NCBI RefSeq assembly: GCF_014635325.1
Contig: NZ_BMCT01000014.1
Span: 26,645-90,644, forward strand
Reading direction: 5' to 3'
Source of the DNA: Azorhizobium oxalatiphilum
GTDB lineage: Bacteria > Pseudomonadota > Alphaproteobacteria > Rhizobiales > Xanthobacteraceae
DNA: 64,000 nt
Position numbers and translations under genes: made by a program. The first letter of the stretch is position 1; every line of letters starts with the position of its first letter. This document shows positions 1 to 8,062 of the stretch, in pieces. The notes beneath the pieces are model-generated. The model was given only the letters and a program-made list of their open reading frames with translations. It did no database searches and had not been told where the DNA came from.

Positions 1-95
1 TGCCCGGCACGCCGAGCTTTGCTTTTTGCCCGGCGATTTACGCAACGGATGCCGCGCGTCAATTGCGCTACATCTTGTTCCAGAGCCGGATCGGA

Positions 96-112
96 CAGAT
101 TGTTTCAATCTG
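96..112. repeat. Perfect 7-bp inverted repeat upstream of the DMT permease
   Basis: The arms CAGATTG and CAATCTG are exact complements separated by TTT. They lie about 170 bases before the DMT permease start. No T-run follows, so it is more like a protein-binding site or a weak hairpin than an intrinsic terminator. Function is unknown. Confidence 0.35.
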
Positions 113-281
113 ACCCGTGAATCCGTCCCTCAAAGTTCTGTCAGAGACCGTTTCAAGTTTGATCGCATCAGACCGGATGGGCTCTGGAGGAAATTGCCCG
201 GAACGAGGCTGTCGTGTTGGCGTGCGAGATGGGTCCCCGTTCGGGGCCGGTGGCGTTTGTAGCGCAGAAGGGCGTGCGGTG

Positions 282-1247
282 ATGAACCCGGCCTCTTCCA
301 TGCGCGGCCTGCTGGCGATGCTGTTCGCCATGGCCTGCTTCATCACCAATGACACGCTGATCAAGATCGCGGTCGCCGATTTCCCCGTCGGCGAGGTGCT
401 GGCGATCCGTTCCGTCTTCGCCGCCCTGCTCCTGACCGCGCTCATCGTCTGGAACGGCGAGTTCGCCTTCGTGCGGCAGGCGCTGGACAAGCGCATCATG
501 CTGCGCTCCGGCCTCGATGCGGGGACCACCTTCGCCTACGTGATGGGCCTCGCCGTGCTGCCCATCGCCACCTCCACCACCATCTACATGGCCGCCCCGC
601 TCATCACCACGGCGCTCTGCGTGCCGCTGCTGGGCGAGAAGGTCGGCCCCAAGCGCTGGTGCGCCATCGTCATCGGCTTCATGGGCGCCGTCATCGTTAC
701 CCGGCCCGAGCCTTCCACCTTCAACGCCATGGCCATCCTGCCCTTCATTTCGGCCATCTGCGGCTCGGTCCGGGATATCGGCACCCGCAGCATCAGCAAT
801 GCGGTGCCCGGCTCCGTTGTGGCGCTGGCGAGCGCCGTCATGCTCGGCTTCGTCGGCCTCGTGTTCTCGGCCTGGGAGCCGTGGGCGATGCCGAGTTTCA
901 AGATGCTGGCGCTGGTGCTCGGCGCGGGCACGGCCTTCGCCATCGGCAATCTGGCGCTGATCCACGCCTTCCGGAATGCGCCGGTGGCCGTCATCTCGCC
1001 CCTGCGCTACGCGCTGGTACCCGGCGCTCTGTTCTCCAGCATCGTCGTGTTCGGCGTGTATCCGGATGCCTGGGCGAGCGTGGGCACCATTCTTGTGGTG
1101 GGCGCAGGCCTCTATTCCATCCAGAGCGAAGCCCGCCGCAGCCGGGCTGATCGCCGTGCCGCCCGTGCCGCGGCCTCGGCCAGCGGCACCCTGCCGGCCG
1201 GTGCGCCGCTGGCGGGGGCTGTCGCCCGCGCGCCGCAGAACGACTGA
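282..1247 (+). CDS. DMT-superfamily (EamA) permease
   Basis: This 321-residue polytopic inner-membrane protein has about ten hydrophobic segments arranged as two similar halves, the normal EamA/RhaT layout. The motif around LPIATSTTIYMAAPL and the helix-capping loop LLGEKVGPKRW at the end of the first half are typical of the family. The frame is open upstream to an ATG at 117, but the extra 55 residues are hydrophilic, Gly/Arg-rich and unlike the family, so the ATG at 282 followed by MNPASSMRGLLAML is preferred. Family members export metabolites or amino acids; the substrate cannot be inferred here. The Arg/Ala-rich C-terminal tail (about the last 45 residues) is cytosolic and probably unstructured. 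Confidence 0.85.
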   Translation: MNPASSMRGLLAMLFAMACFITNDTLIKIAVADFPVGEVLAIRSVFAALLLTALIVWNGEFAFVRQALDKRIMLRSGLDAGTTFAYVMGLAVLPIATSTTIYMAAPLITTALCVPLLGEKVGPKRWCAIVIGFMGAVIVTRPEPSTFNAMAILPFISAICGSVRDIGTRSISNAVPGSVVALASAVMLGFVGLVFSAWEPWAMPSFKMLALVLGAGTAFAIGNLALIHAFRNAPVAVISPLRYALVPGALFSSIVVFGVYPDAWASVGTILVVGAGLYSIQSEARRSRADRRAARAAASASGTLPAGAPLAGAVARAPQND

Positions 1248-1253
1248 AGGGTC

Positions 1254-1484
1254 TCAGTCCTTCGGGCGGGCGGTCTCGTCCGCCGTTCCGCTCGCCTGCG
1301 CGCGCGGCCGGTAGGCACCGGTGGCCGGGTCGCGTTCGAGCGGCGTCGGTGCCGGCTCGGTGCCGTCCTCAGGCCGCTGCTTGTCCAGAATGTCGTTCAC
1401 CCGCCGGTTCTCGGTGGCGATGAACTTGGTGAGCGCGGCGGCCCCGAGGGCGCCGAGCGCGACCATCAGATAGGGAGGCAGCAT
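1254..1484 (-). CDS. Small single-TM hypothetical protein
   Basis: The protein has 76 residues: an N-terminal hydrophobic helix (about residues 2-20, YLMVALGALGAAALTKF) followed by a charged, proline-rich tail. Similar short membrane-anchored proteins are common in Hyphomicrobiales, but I cannot assign a family. The ATG is preceded by an AGGAGAA ribosome-binding site at about 1491. The gene converges on the DMT permease, with 6 bases between stops. It is separated from the S49 peptidase gene, which ends downstream of it on the plus map, by about 125 bases. Function is unknown. Confidence 0.6.
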   Translation of the reverse strand: MLPPYLMVALGALGAAALTKFIATENRRVNDILDKQRPEDGTEPAPTPLERDPATGAYRPRAQASGTADETARPKD

Positions 1485-1609
1485 GGTTCTCCTCGCAGCC
1501 TTTCTTTCGCGGAAGGTGCCGCGTCCGCATTGTCCCCGACGCTGAAGGCCGGGCTGTTCTCAACGCATCCCGTCCGCGCCGGTTTCCTCCGGCGCAGACC
1601 ATCTCCGGC

Positions 1610-2515
1610 TCAGAGACCGTAACGTGCCCAGAGCGCGCGGTCCTCTGCCACGTCAGCGAGCCCCTGCGCGAGACCTGCGCCCAACTGGCCGCCCGAAAGG
1701 TCGAGCCCCCCGAGCGCTGCACTGACACCGCCCGGCGCCCGTCGCGAGAACCAACTGCCCGGCGGCGCGATCAGCGGCATGCGAACCTTGTCGCCATAAC
1801 GCGCGCGCAGCGTGCTGCGCAGGTCGCCTATGCCGTCGATGAGGCCAAGTGGCAAGGCTTGCGTGCCCACCCAGAACTCGCCGGTGAAGAGTTCCTCTTC
1901 CGGCGCCGTGAGGGCAGCGCCGCGCCGGCTGCGCACCAGATCGGCGAAGGTGGCGTGCACCTCGCGCTGGATGGTCAGCAGGCGCTCCACATCCTCCGGC
2001 TGCTCGGGCCGGAAGGGATCGAGCATGGTCTTGCGGGTGCCGGCGGTGTGCACGCGGCGCTCGACGCCTATGCGTGCGAGCAGGTCCGGGAAACCGAAGC
2101 CCGCCGACACCACGCCGATGGAGCCCACCACGGAGGAGGGGTCGGCGTGGATCTCGTCCGCCGCGCAGGCGAGCATGTAGCCGCCGGAAGCGGCCACGTC
2201 CTCCACGAAGGCGAAGACGCGCTTGTTCTTCTCCTCCGCCAGCGCGCGGATGCGCTTGAAGATGAGATGCGACTGCACCGGCGAGCCGCCCGGCGAGTTG
2301 ATGACCAGGGCCACCGCCGGCGCGCGCTTGACCGCGAAGGCCCGCTCCAGCGTGCGGGAGACGGCCGCGAGCGTGAGGCTTTGGCGCAGCGGCGAGCTCA
2401 TGCCGATGGCGCCGGACAGGCGCACCACGGGCACGAGGGTGAGATCGCTGCGCCAGCGCTGGGGCAGGAGCCCCTTGAGGTGACGCTTCGTGGTCTGGAT
2501 GAAATCGTCGGGCAT
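1610..2515 (-). CDS. S49-family serine peptidase (SppA/SohB-like)
   Basis: This is a 301-residue member of the signal-peptide-peptidase A / ClpP-like fold family. The nucleophile region VAASGGYMLA places the likely catalytic serine at residue 110, and the lysine of GTRKTMLDPF (residue 162) is the expected general base of the Ser-Lys dyad. The INSPGGSP oxyanion segment lies at residues 72-79. The usual N-terminal membrane anchor is not evident: the first 25 residues are basic, so the enzyme may be cytosolic or peripherally bound, like other short alphaproteobacterial S49 proteins. The C-terminus is Gly/Leu-rich. It is probably transcribed alone. Substrates (leader peptides or other small peptides) are inferred from the family only. 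Confidence 0.85.
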   Translation of the reverse strand: MPDDFIQTTKRHLKGLLPQRWRSDLTLVPVVRLSGAIGMSSPLRQSLTLAAVSRTLERAFAVKRAPAVALVINSPGGSPVQSHLIFKRIRALAEEKNKRVFAFVEDVAASGGYMLACAADEIHADPSSVVGSIGVVSAGFGFPDLLARIGVERRVHTAGTRKTMLDPFRPEQPEDVERLLTIQREVHATFADLVRSRRGAALTAPEEELFTGEFWVGTQALPLGLIDGIGDLRSTLRARYGDKVRMPLIAPPGSWFSRRAPGGVSAALGGLDLSGGQLGAGLAQGLADVAEDRALWARYGL

Positions 2516-2594
2516 GCAGGGAAGGTAGTCACTCCCCCCGCGTCAGGGAAGGAGCGCCCGGCGCAGCTTTTGCCGCATCGGCGGCAGAGTGATC

Positions 2595-3947
2595 TCAGTG
2601 GCAGTCGATGCGGAAGGTGAACTTCTTGGCCTGCTCCGCCACCGCGGCCGGATCAAGCCGCTCTCCGAGCGACCAGGAAGACGAGCCCTGCACCTTGGCC
2701 TCGATGCCGTTGGTCTCGAGGAAGTTGGCGGCAATGGTGCTCTTGATGGCGAAGTTCACGTTCTGCGCCACGTCGTTCGTGACCGAGGCCAGCTTCAGCG
2801 CATCGAGTTTCGACACCACGACACCCACGATCTCCGCATTCTGGTCCAGCAGCGGCCCGCCGGAATTGCCCGGCTGAACGGGGGCGGAAATCTGCAGCAT
2901 GCGGGTGTCGTCGGCGAGGCCGGCAGAGGCGGTCACGTTGCCGGCGGTGAAGTTGCCGTTGCTGGCGAGGATGCCGGAGAGCGGAAAGCCATAGACGAAC
3001 ACCCCATCGCCCACGCGTGCCCGCAGCTTGAGCGGCGGCACCGTCCGGATGGGCGCGCCGGTCTGCAGCAGGGCGAGATCATTGCGCGCGTCACTGGCGA
3101 TCAGCACTGCCGGCACCGGCGGTTCGCCCACACGGGTGACAGTGATGCGCCGGCAGCCGTTGATGACGTGGTGGTTGGTGAGGATGTGGCCGCGCTCGGA
3201 GACGGCAAATCCGGTGCCGGAGAGGTCGGTCTCCTTGTCCTGCGGCAGCAGGGCCGGATCCTTCGACGACGGTTCCTTGGCAACGGGCTCCCTGGCGGCG
3301 ACCTTGGGCGGTTGGCTGGGGGCTGCCGGCTTTGCGGGGGCGGCCGCAGGCGGCATCTTGTCCTGCTTGGCCGAGACCGGCGGTGGGTCGCGCAAGGCGG
3401 TGGCGAGATCCTTCTGACAGTTGATCACCCGCTCCAGCGCGGCGCGCGAGCCCGAAAGGGACAATTGCGCGATGATCTTCTGGTCATAGACCACGTCGAG
3501 CATGTTCGCCCGCGCGAAGTCCATGATGAAGTCGTCCTTCACCTGGCGCGAGACAAGGCCGCGCCGCTCGCCCACCTCGAGGCCGGTGAAGCTGCCGGTC
3601 CATTCTTCCTGCCCGCGCGGCATGAGGCGGATGTCATAGGCCTTGCCGGCCTGCAACGCGCGCCATTTGGCATTGGCGAGCACGAAGAAGGGCGTGTCCT
3701 TCGGGCCGCTGAAGCCGATCCACACCGTGGTCTGGTCGTCATAGCTGGCCTCGGCCATGCAGCCGCCCATGGCAACGCTGATCCCAATGGACCAGCCGCC
3801 GCTCTTGCCCACGGGCTTGTCCATGGCGAAGGGAATTTCCGCGTGCGCGCCGCTGGCGAACAGCAGGGTGACACCGGCCGCGAGCACGCCCAGAAACCGC
3901 CGTGCGCGTTCCCGCCCATGGCGCGTGGCAGGTTGGGGGCGGATCAT
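2595..3947 (-). CDS. Secreted trypsin-like (S1C) serine protease
   Basis: This 450-residue protein has an N-terminal signal peptide (about residues 16-36, ending GAHA). A central region of unknown fold carries a conserved-looking GWSIGISVAMGGC segment, a Pro/Ala/Lys linker spans about 188-235, and a C-terminal trypsin-like domain covers about 240-415. The catalytic triad is complete: His260 in ILTNHHV, Asp290 in NDLALL, Ser362 in GNSGGPL. There is no PDZ domain, so it is not a classical DegP/HtrA. Its ATG overlaps the stop of the upstream gene by 4 bases, so the two are very likely translationally coupled. A periplasmic protease or quality-control role is inferred. Confidence 0.85.
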   Translation of the reverse strand: MIRPQPATRHGRERARRFLGVLAAGVTLLFASGAHAEIPFAMDKPVGKSGGWSIGISVAMGGCMAEASYDDQTTVWIGFSGPKDTPFFVLANAKWRALQAGKAYDIRLMPRGQEEWTGSFTGLEVGERRGLVSRQVKDDFIMDFARANMLDVVYDQKIIAQLSLSGSRAALERVINCQKDLATALRDPPPVSAKQDKMPPAAAPAKPAAPSQPPKVAAREPVAKEPSSKDPALLPQDKETDLSGTGFAVSERGHILTNHHVINGCRRITVTRVGEPPVPAVLIASDARNDLALLQTGAPIRTVPPLKLRARVGDGVFVYGFPLSGILASNGNFTAGNVTASAGLADDTRMLQISAPVQPGNSGGPLLDQNAEIVGVVVSKLDALKLASVTNDVAQNVNFAIKSTIAANFLETNGIEAKVQGSSSWSLGERLDPAAVAEQAKKFTFRIDCH

Positions 3948-4315
3948 TTGTGGTCGGCCACCGCAGCGGCCTGCGGCACGGGACCGGCCTGCTGCACCGG
4001 CTCGGCGAAGGGGTCGATGTCGGAATCGGCCACATTGACCAGCGGCGCCACCTGCGGCTTAACGATCTGAGACGGTCCGCCGTCTTCGGGCGGGCGCTTG
4101 GCGGCGGTCTTGCGGCGCTGCGGCTTGGCCGGACGCGTCATCTCGTTCAGCGTCTTCATGAAGGCCGCGCCGATGGAGGCACCCGGATTCGGATCGTTCC
4201 GGGAAGCAGCCTCTGCCGGTTGCTGAAAAGCGGGAGCGGCCGCAAGGACGAACGTCAGGCCAGCGACAAGGCCAACCCGGGTGACGCCGATCCGCAGCGT
4301 GCGACGGTCCCACAT
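3944..4315 (-). CDS. Hypothetical secreted protein, coupled to the S1C protease
   Basis: The protein has 123 residues, with a probable signal peptide (hydrophobic core VGLVAGLTFVLAAAP, cleavage near residue 33). The mature region is charged, with a KPQRRKTAAKRPP basic patch and a Pro/Ala-rich end. The ATG at 4315 follows an AGGAGAA-type ribosome-binding site and puts the signal peptide at the N-terminus. An in-frame ATG at 4420 would add 35 residues before it and is rejected. The stop overlaps the protease start (ATGA), suggesting a functional link, for example a partner or substrate of the protease. No family is recognised. Confidence 0.65.
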   Translation of the reverse strand: MWDRRTLRIGVTRVGLVAGLTFVLAAAPAFQQPAEAASRNDPNPGASIGAAFMKTLNEMTRPAKPQRRKTAAKRPPEDGGPSQIVKPQVAPLVNVADSDIDPFAEPVQQAGPVPQAAAVADHK

Positions 4316-4535
4316 CTGTCTCGTTCTCCTCGGGCGGGGGCGCTGAAACGGCGGCAGCATAAGCCAACGCCAACCATCAGCGAAAGGGTAGCCCAACATT
4401 TCGTGACGCCAGGCACGCAAGCACGTGAGGTTGGCGTAAACGGAAGCTTGGTCTCGACTGCCGATACCGCCGTAAGGCGTATCCCAAGACCGCGCTCAGC
4501 TTGCACAGACCGCGCGCAAACTCACCCTTAACTTG

Positions 4536-5303
4536 CTACCGCAATGCGGTGCCGTCACGCAGAATGGTCTCCGCCTCCGGGCTGGGACGACCTGCCGCAT
4601 CGGCAAGCACGAGGCCGGGGCGGATGACGGGCGGGGTTCGGCGTCCCTTGATGGCCCGTACCAGCAGCCGCACCGCATCGGCGCCGGGGGCAGGGTGCAC
4701 GGGGAGCAGCTCGGCGGCGCCAAAGCGCCCCGCCAACGCCGCCAGCAGGGGCGTGAGGTCCTCCGGCCGCAGGATCAGGGCCAATCGCCCGGCGGGGGCG
4801 AGGCAGCGATAGGCCGCCAGCACCCAGCCCTGAAGCGTGTCGCCATCCGCCATATGGGCGGTGGCGCGGCGAGCGTCAGGCGAGGTCTGGTGGGCGGCGC
4901 GGGCATTGAAGGGCGGGTTGGCGATCACGAGATCGGCCGCGTCCGGAGCAGGTTCCGCCGGGCCGCCGGGGCGGGCGAGACGGAGCACGTCACCTTCCAC
5001 CACGGCGCAGCGCTCAGCGACGCCGTTGGCCGCCACATTCTCCCGCGCCAGGGCGGCGGTGGGCGAGTCGATCTCCACCAGATGGGCGCTCGCCCCCGGC
5101 AAGCGTGCGAGCACGGCCAGTCCTGCCGCCCCGACGCCGGTGCCGAGATCGACCAGGTGGCGCGTGTCGTCGGGCGCCAGTGCCGCCAGCAATATGGCGT
5201 CGTGGCCCACCCGGTGGCCCCGGCGCGGCTGATGCAGCGTTACCCGCCCGCCCAGAATGGTGTCCCGGGTTGTATTCGGAAGGTCAGGCGGGGTGTCAGT
5301 CAT
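4536..5303 (-). CDS. tRNA1(Val) A37 N6-methyltransferase-like protein
   Basis: This 255-residue class I SAM-dependent methyltransferase carries the SAM-binding motif DLGTGVGA (residues 52-59) and the amino-methyltransferase signature NPPFN (129-133), as in the TrmN6/YfiC family that modifies A37 of tRNA1(Val). The N-terminal GGRVTLHQPRRGHR element is also typical. The start at 5303 (MTDTPPD) is chosen because it overlaps the preceding DUF2007 gene stop by 8 bases (ATGACTGA), a coupling arrangement. An in-frame ATG 21 bases upstream is less likely. The exact RNA substrate is inferred from the family. Confidence 0.8.
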   Translation of the reverse strand: MTDTPPDLPNTTRDTILGGRVTLHQPRRGHRVGHDAILLAALAPDDTRHLVDLGTGVGAAGLAVLARLPGASAHLVEIDSPTAALARENVAANGVAERCAVVEGDVLRLARPGGPAEPAPDAADLVIANPPFNARAAHQTSPDARRATAHMADGDTLQGWVLAAYRCLAPAGRLALILRPEDLTPLLAALAGRFGAAELLPVHPAPGADAVRLLVRAIKGRRTPPVIRPGLVLADAAGRPSPEAETILRDGTALR

Positions 5304-5523
5304 CCTGTCGCAGCACATAGGCATAGCCCGCCTCGGTCAGCAGGCGGCGGGCCTCGTCCTCTTCGTCATCGGTCACGAGGATGCGGCGGGGAATGGCGCC
5401 GATGGAGCCTTCGAGCACGCTGGTATGGCCGTCGGTGACGATGTGGCCGATGTCCGCGCCCTTCAGCAGGGCTTCGATGGCGGAAATCAGCACCATGTCG
5501 TTGGTCCTTACAACCTCACGCAT
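5296..5523 (-). CDS. DUF2007-family protein
   Basis: This 75-residue protein begins MREVVRTNDMVLIS and contains the family core AIEALLKGADIGHIV, with an acidic DDEEDEARRLL helix near the C-terminus. DUF2007 proteins are small single-domain proteins, suggested to act as signal-transducing or PII-like regulatory domains. No catalytic residues are seen. The gene is translationally coupled to the methyltransferase downstream and diverges from the polyprenyl synthase gene. The upstream ribosome-binding site is AGGAGAGC around 5529. Confidence 0.8.
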   Translation of the reverse strand: MREVVRTNDMVLISAIEALLKGADIGHIVTDGHTSVLEGSIGAIPRRILVTDDEEDEARRLLTEAGYAYVLRQDD

Positions 5524-5658
5524 GTGCTCTCCTGCAGATTCGCGCCGGCCGGCGCGGAATTCATGGTGCGGTATGCATACAAAGACACCTCACCGCTTGC
5601 ACGGACCCCATGGGCATCCCTATGGTGCGCCCCGCTGAATGACAAGCGGGAGCAATCA

Positions 5659-6666
5659 TTGGCTGTCGTCCTTCCGTTTGAGCCCAAGGATCCCTCCATC
5701 GAGACGCTGGTGCGGCTGGTGAAGGGGGACATGGAGCGCGTGAACGCCCTCATCCTGTCGCGCACCGGCTCGGATGTGGCGATGATCCCCGAGGTCGCGA
5801 CCCACCTGATCTCGTCGGGCGGCAAGCGCCTGCGCCCGATGCTGACCATCGCCTGCGCGGCCTTGTCGGATTACGAGGGCGAAGGGCACATCAAGCTCGC
5901 CGCTTCGGTGGAGTTCATGCACACCGCGACCCTCCTCCACGACGACGTGGTGGACGAGAGCGACATGCGCCGGGGCAAGCTTGCCGCCCGCAAGGTGTGG
6001 GGCAACGAGGCCAGCGTGCTGGTGGGCGACTTCCTGCTCGGCCAGGCGTTCAAGATGATGGTGGAAGTGGGCATTCTCGAATGCCTCGACATCCTCTCCA
6101 CCGCCGCCTGCACCATCGCCGAGGGCGAGGTGATGCAGCTCGCCGCCGCCAAGAACACCGAGACCTCGGAAGACGATTATCTCGCTGTGATCCGCGGCAA
6201 GACGGCGGAACTCTTCGCCGCCGCCTGCGAGGTGGGCGCGGTGCTGAACCATCGCCCCAAGGCGGAACAGACCGCCTGCCGCTCCTTCGGCATGAATCTC
6301 GGCATCGCCTTCCAGCTCGTGGACGACGTGCTGGACTATGGCGGCAGCCAGGCCAAGCTCGGCAAGAACATCGGCGACGATTTCCGCGAGGGGAAGATCA
6401 CCTTGCCGGTGATCCTCGCCTTCCGGCGCGGCGACGCGCAGGAGCGCGCTTTCTGGAAAGAGGCGCTGGAGCAGAGCGAGACCAGCGACGAGCAGTTGCA
6501 GAAGGCCATCGCCCTTCTCATCAAGCACCGCGCGCTGGCCGATACGCTGGAGCGGGCGCAGCACTATGGCGCCATGGCCCGCGACGCGCTGGCCCTGTTC
6601 GGTCCCAGCCCGGTGAAGGACGCCCTCGTCGAGGCGGTGGATTTCGCCATTTCGCGCGGCTACTGA
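5659..6666 (+). CDS. Polyprenyl (octaprenyl/decaprenyl-type) diphosphate synthase
   Basis: This 335-residue trans-isoprenyl diphosphate synthase makes the long side chain of ubiquinone from FPP and IPP. Visible motifs are GKRLRP (residues 55-60, IPP binding), the first Asp-rich motif DDVVDE (95-100) and the second FQLVDDVLDY near 220. The frame stays open about 400 bases upstream, but family members begin shortly before PFEPKDPS. The TTG at 5659, with a GGGAG sequence 8-12 bases ahead, is therefore the best start; an ATG at 5563 is the alternative. Product chain length (C40 against C50) cannot be read from sequence by eye. Two other isoprenoid-linked genes lie nearby: ispE and the UbiH-like hydroxylase at 20.4 kb. 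Confidence 0.85.
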   Translation: MAVVLPFEPKDPSIETLVRLVKGDMERVNALILSRTGSDVAMIPEVATHLISSGGKRLRPMLTIACAALSDYEGEGHIKLAASVEFMHTATLLHDDVVDESDMRRGKLAARKVWGNEASVLVGDFLLGQAFKMMVEVGILECLDILSTAACTIAEGEVMQLAAAKNTETSEDDYLAVIRGKTAELFAAACEVGAVLNHRPKAEQTACRSFGMNLGIAFQLVDDVLDYGGSQAKLGKNIGDDFREGKITLPVILAFRRGDAQERAFWKEALEQSETSDEQLQKAIALLIKHRALADTLERAQHYGAMARDALALFGPSPVKDALVEAVDFAISRGY

Positions 6667-6680
6667 CGCCGTGCTTTTGC

Positions 6681-6702
6681 CCTGCGCGGTCAGCCGCGCG
6701 GG
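6681..6702. terminator. GC-rich hairpin between convergent genes
   Basis: A 9-bp stem (CCTGCGCGG with CCGCGCGGG, one T-G pair) with loop TCAG sits between the convergent polyprenyl synthase and YnfA genes. The YnfA stop codon starts in the loop. No T-run follows, so termination is only plausible. Confidence 0.35.
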
Positions 6703-7010
6703 GCGAACAGGATCACGCAGGCGCCGGCGAGGCAGATGAGCCCGCCGGCCACGTCCCAGCGGTCGGGCCGCATGCCTTCCACAGCCCACATCCAGCCCAG
6801 CGAAGCGACGATATAGATGCCGCCATAGGCCGCGAACGCGCGTCCGGCGGCGTCAGCTTCCACCTGCGTCAGAGCGGCCGCGAAGGCGGCCAGACTCATC
6901 ATGCCCGCCGCCAGCCACAGCGGATGGCCGCTTGATCGCACCACGTGCCAGAAGGCGAAGCAGCCGGCGATCTCGGCCAGTGCCGCGAAGACGAACACCG
7001 GCAGTGTCAT
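6690..7010 (-). CDS. ynfA: UPF0060 (YnfA-family) membrane protein
   Basis: This 106-residue protein has four predicted transmembrane helices and the family motifs [10 protein letters not shown] (residues 11-20), AYGGIYI and [10 protein letters not shown]. Length matches the family (about 105-110). YnfA resembles small multidrug-resistance proteins and is proposed to export small cations or drugs, but its native substrate is not settled. It ends 23 bases from the polyprenyl synthase stop (convergent). Its start is 10 bases downstream of the ispE stop, so the two are probably cotranscribed. Confidence 0.9.
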   Translation of the reverse strand: MTLPVFVFAALAEIAGCFAFWHVVRSSGHPLWLAAGMMSLAAFAAALTQVEADAAGRAFAAYGGIYIVASLGWMWAVEGMRPDRWDVAGGLICLAGACVILFAPRG

Positions 7011-7020
7011 GCGCGCGGCC

Positions 7021-7887
7021 TCACCGCAGCACGGTGGGGCGTACCCACCAGTCCGGCCGCGCGGCGGCGACCCGGCGCGCCACAGTGGCGGCGCCCCGGC
7101 AATTGTCGGTGATCGCGAACACGGTTGCCCCCGATCCCGACATGCGCACCAGCCGCACGCCCGGCTGTTTCGCCAGTAGCGCCTTCACCTCGGTAATTTC
7201 CGGCGCCACCCGCTCGGCAGGGGGCTCCAGATCGTTGACGTGCAGGGCCAGATGGCCGAGCAAAGCCTCGCGCTCTGCCGGAGGTGCCGCATGGGGCAGG
7301 CCGGCGAGCTCCTCCCCGGCGCGCAGGTTCAGGGCCCGGAACACGTCGGCGGTTGGTACCGGCACCCGGCAGTTCACCAGCACAACGGAGACCAACGGCA
7401 GGCCGAGCGGCGGCGACAGGCGCTCGCCAATGCCCTCCATGATCCGCGCCTCAGGCGCGAGACACACCGGCACGTCGGCCCCCACCTCCTGCGCGGCCTC
7501 ATAGAGGCGCGGGTCGTCGCGGGGAATGTCGTTCAGCTCCGCCAGCAGGCGCAAAGCGGCTGCCGCATCGGACGAGCCGCCGCCGAGGCCGGCGGCCACC
7601 GGCAGGCGCTTCACCAGCTCGAAATGCCCTGTGCGCCCGTCCGGTACCTGCTTGAGGAAGGCGCGGGCGGCCTTCAGGATCAGATTGTCCGCATCGGGGC
7701 CGGCCGACGCTGCGGAAGGCCCGGCGACACTCAAGCCCAAGGGGCGCAACGGGTCGAGGGTGACGATGTCGGCGGCGCCGGCGAAGGCGACAACACTCGC
7801 GAGATCGTGAAACCCATCCGGGCGTCGCCGCAGGATGCGCAACGTCAGATTGACCTTGGCCGGGGCACGGGCAACAAGTCTTTGCAT
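7021..7887 (-). CDS. ispE: 4-diphosphocytidyl-2-C-methyl-D-erythritol kinase
   Basis: This 288-residue GHMP kinase phosphorylates the 2-hydroxyl of CDP-methylerythritol in the MEP isoprenoid pathway. Diagnostic features are [13 protein letters not shown] at the N-terminus (catalytic Lys and Asn region), the ATP-binding loop [16 protein letters not shown], and the C-terminal [11 protein letters not shown] motif. The ATG at 7887 places the N-terminus ([13 protein letters not shown]) as in homologues; an in-frame ATG at 7923 adds 12 residues. The gene diverges from the TPR protein across about 175 bases. Cytosolic and essential in organisms using the MEP pathway. Confidence 0.92.
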   Translation of the reverse strand: MQRLVARAPAKVNLTLRILRRRPDGFHDLASVVAFAGAADIVTLDPLRPLGLSVAGPSAASAGPDADNLILKAARAFLKQVPDGRTGHFELVKRLPVAAGLGGGSSDAAAALRLLAELNDIPRDDPRLYEAAQEVGADVPVCLAPEARIMEGIGERLSPPLGLPLVSVVLVNCRVPVPTADVFRALNLRAGEELAGLPHAAPPAEREALLGHLALHVNDLEPPAERVAPEITEVKALLAKQPGVRLVRMSGSGATVFAITDNCRGAATVARRVAAARPDWWVRPTVLR

Positions 7888-8062
7888 GGCTTCGCTTATG
7901 GCCTGCGTTGCCACGGGCGGCAAGCGGCGCGGTCACGGGGCCTTAACTCAGCGCGGTGTGCAACGCGGTGCTAAACTTGCGGCACAGGGTGAAAGCGGCC
8001 ATCCTCCCGCCATCGCGTGCGGCTTGGCTGACTTGTGCGCTCCTTTCCGGGATTTCCTTACG

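Noticed and set aside
2589..4070. Long open frame antisense to the S1C protease
   Set aside because: It is a GC-rich mirror frame: Arg/Gly/His-rich translation without domains, while the opposite strand encodes a full protease triad.
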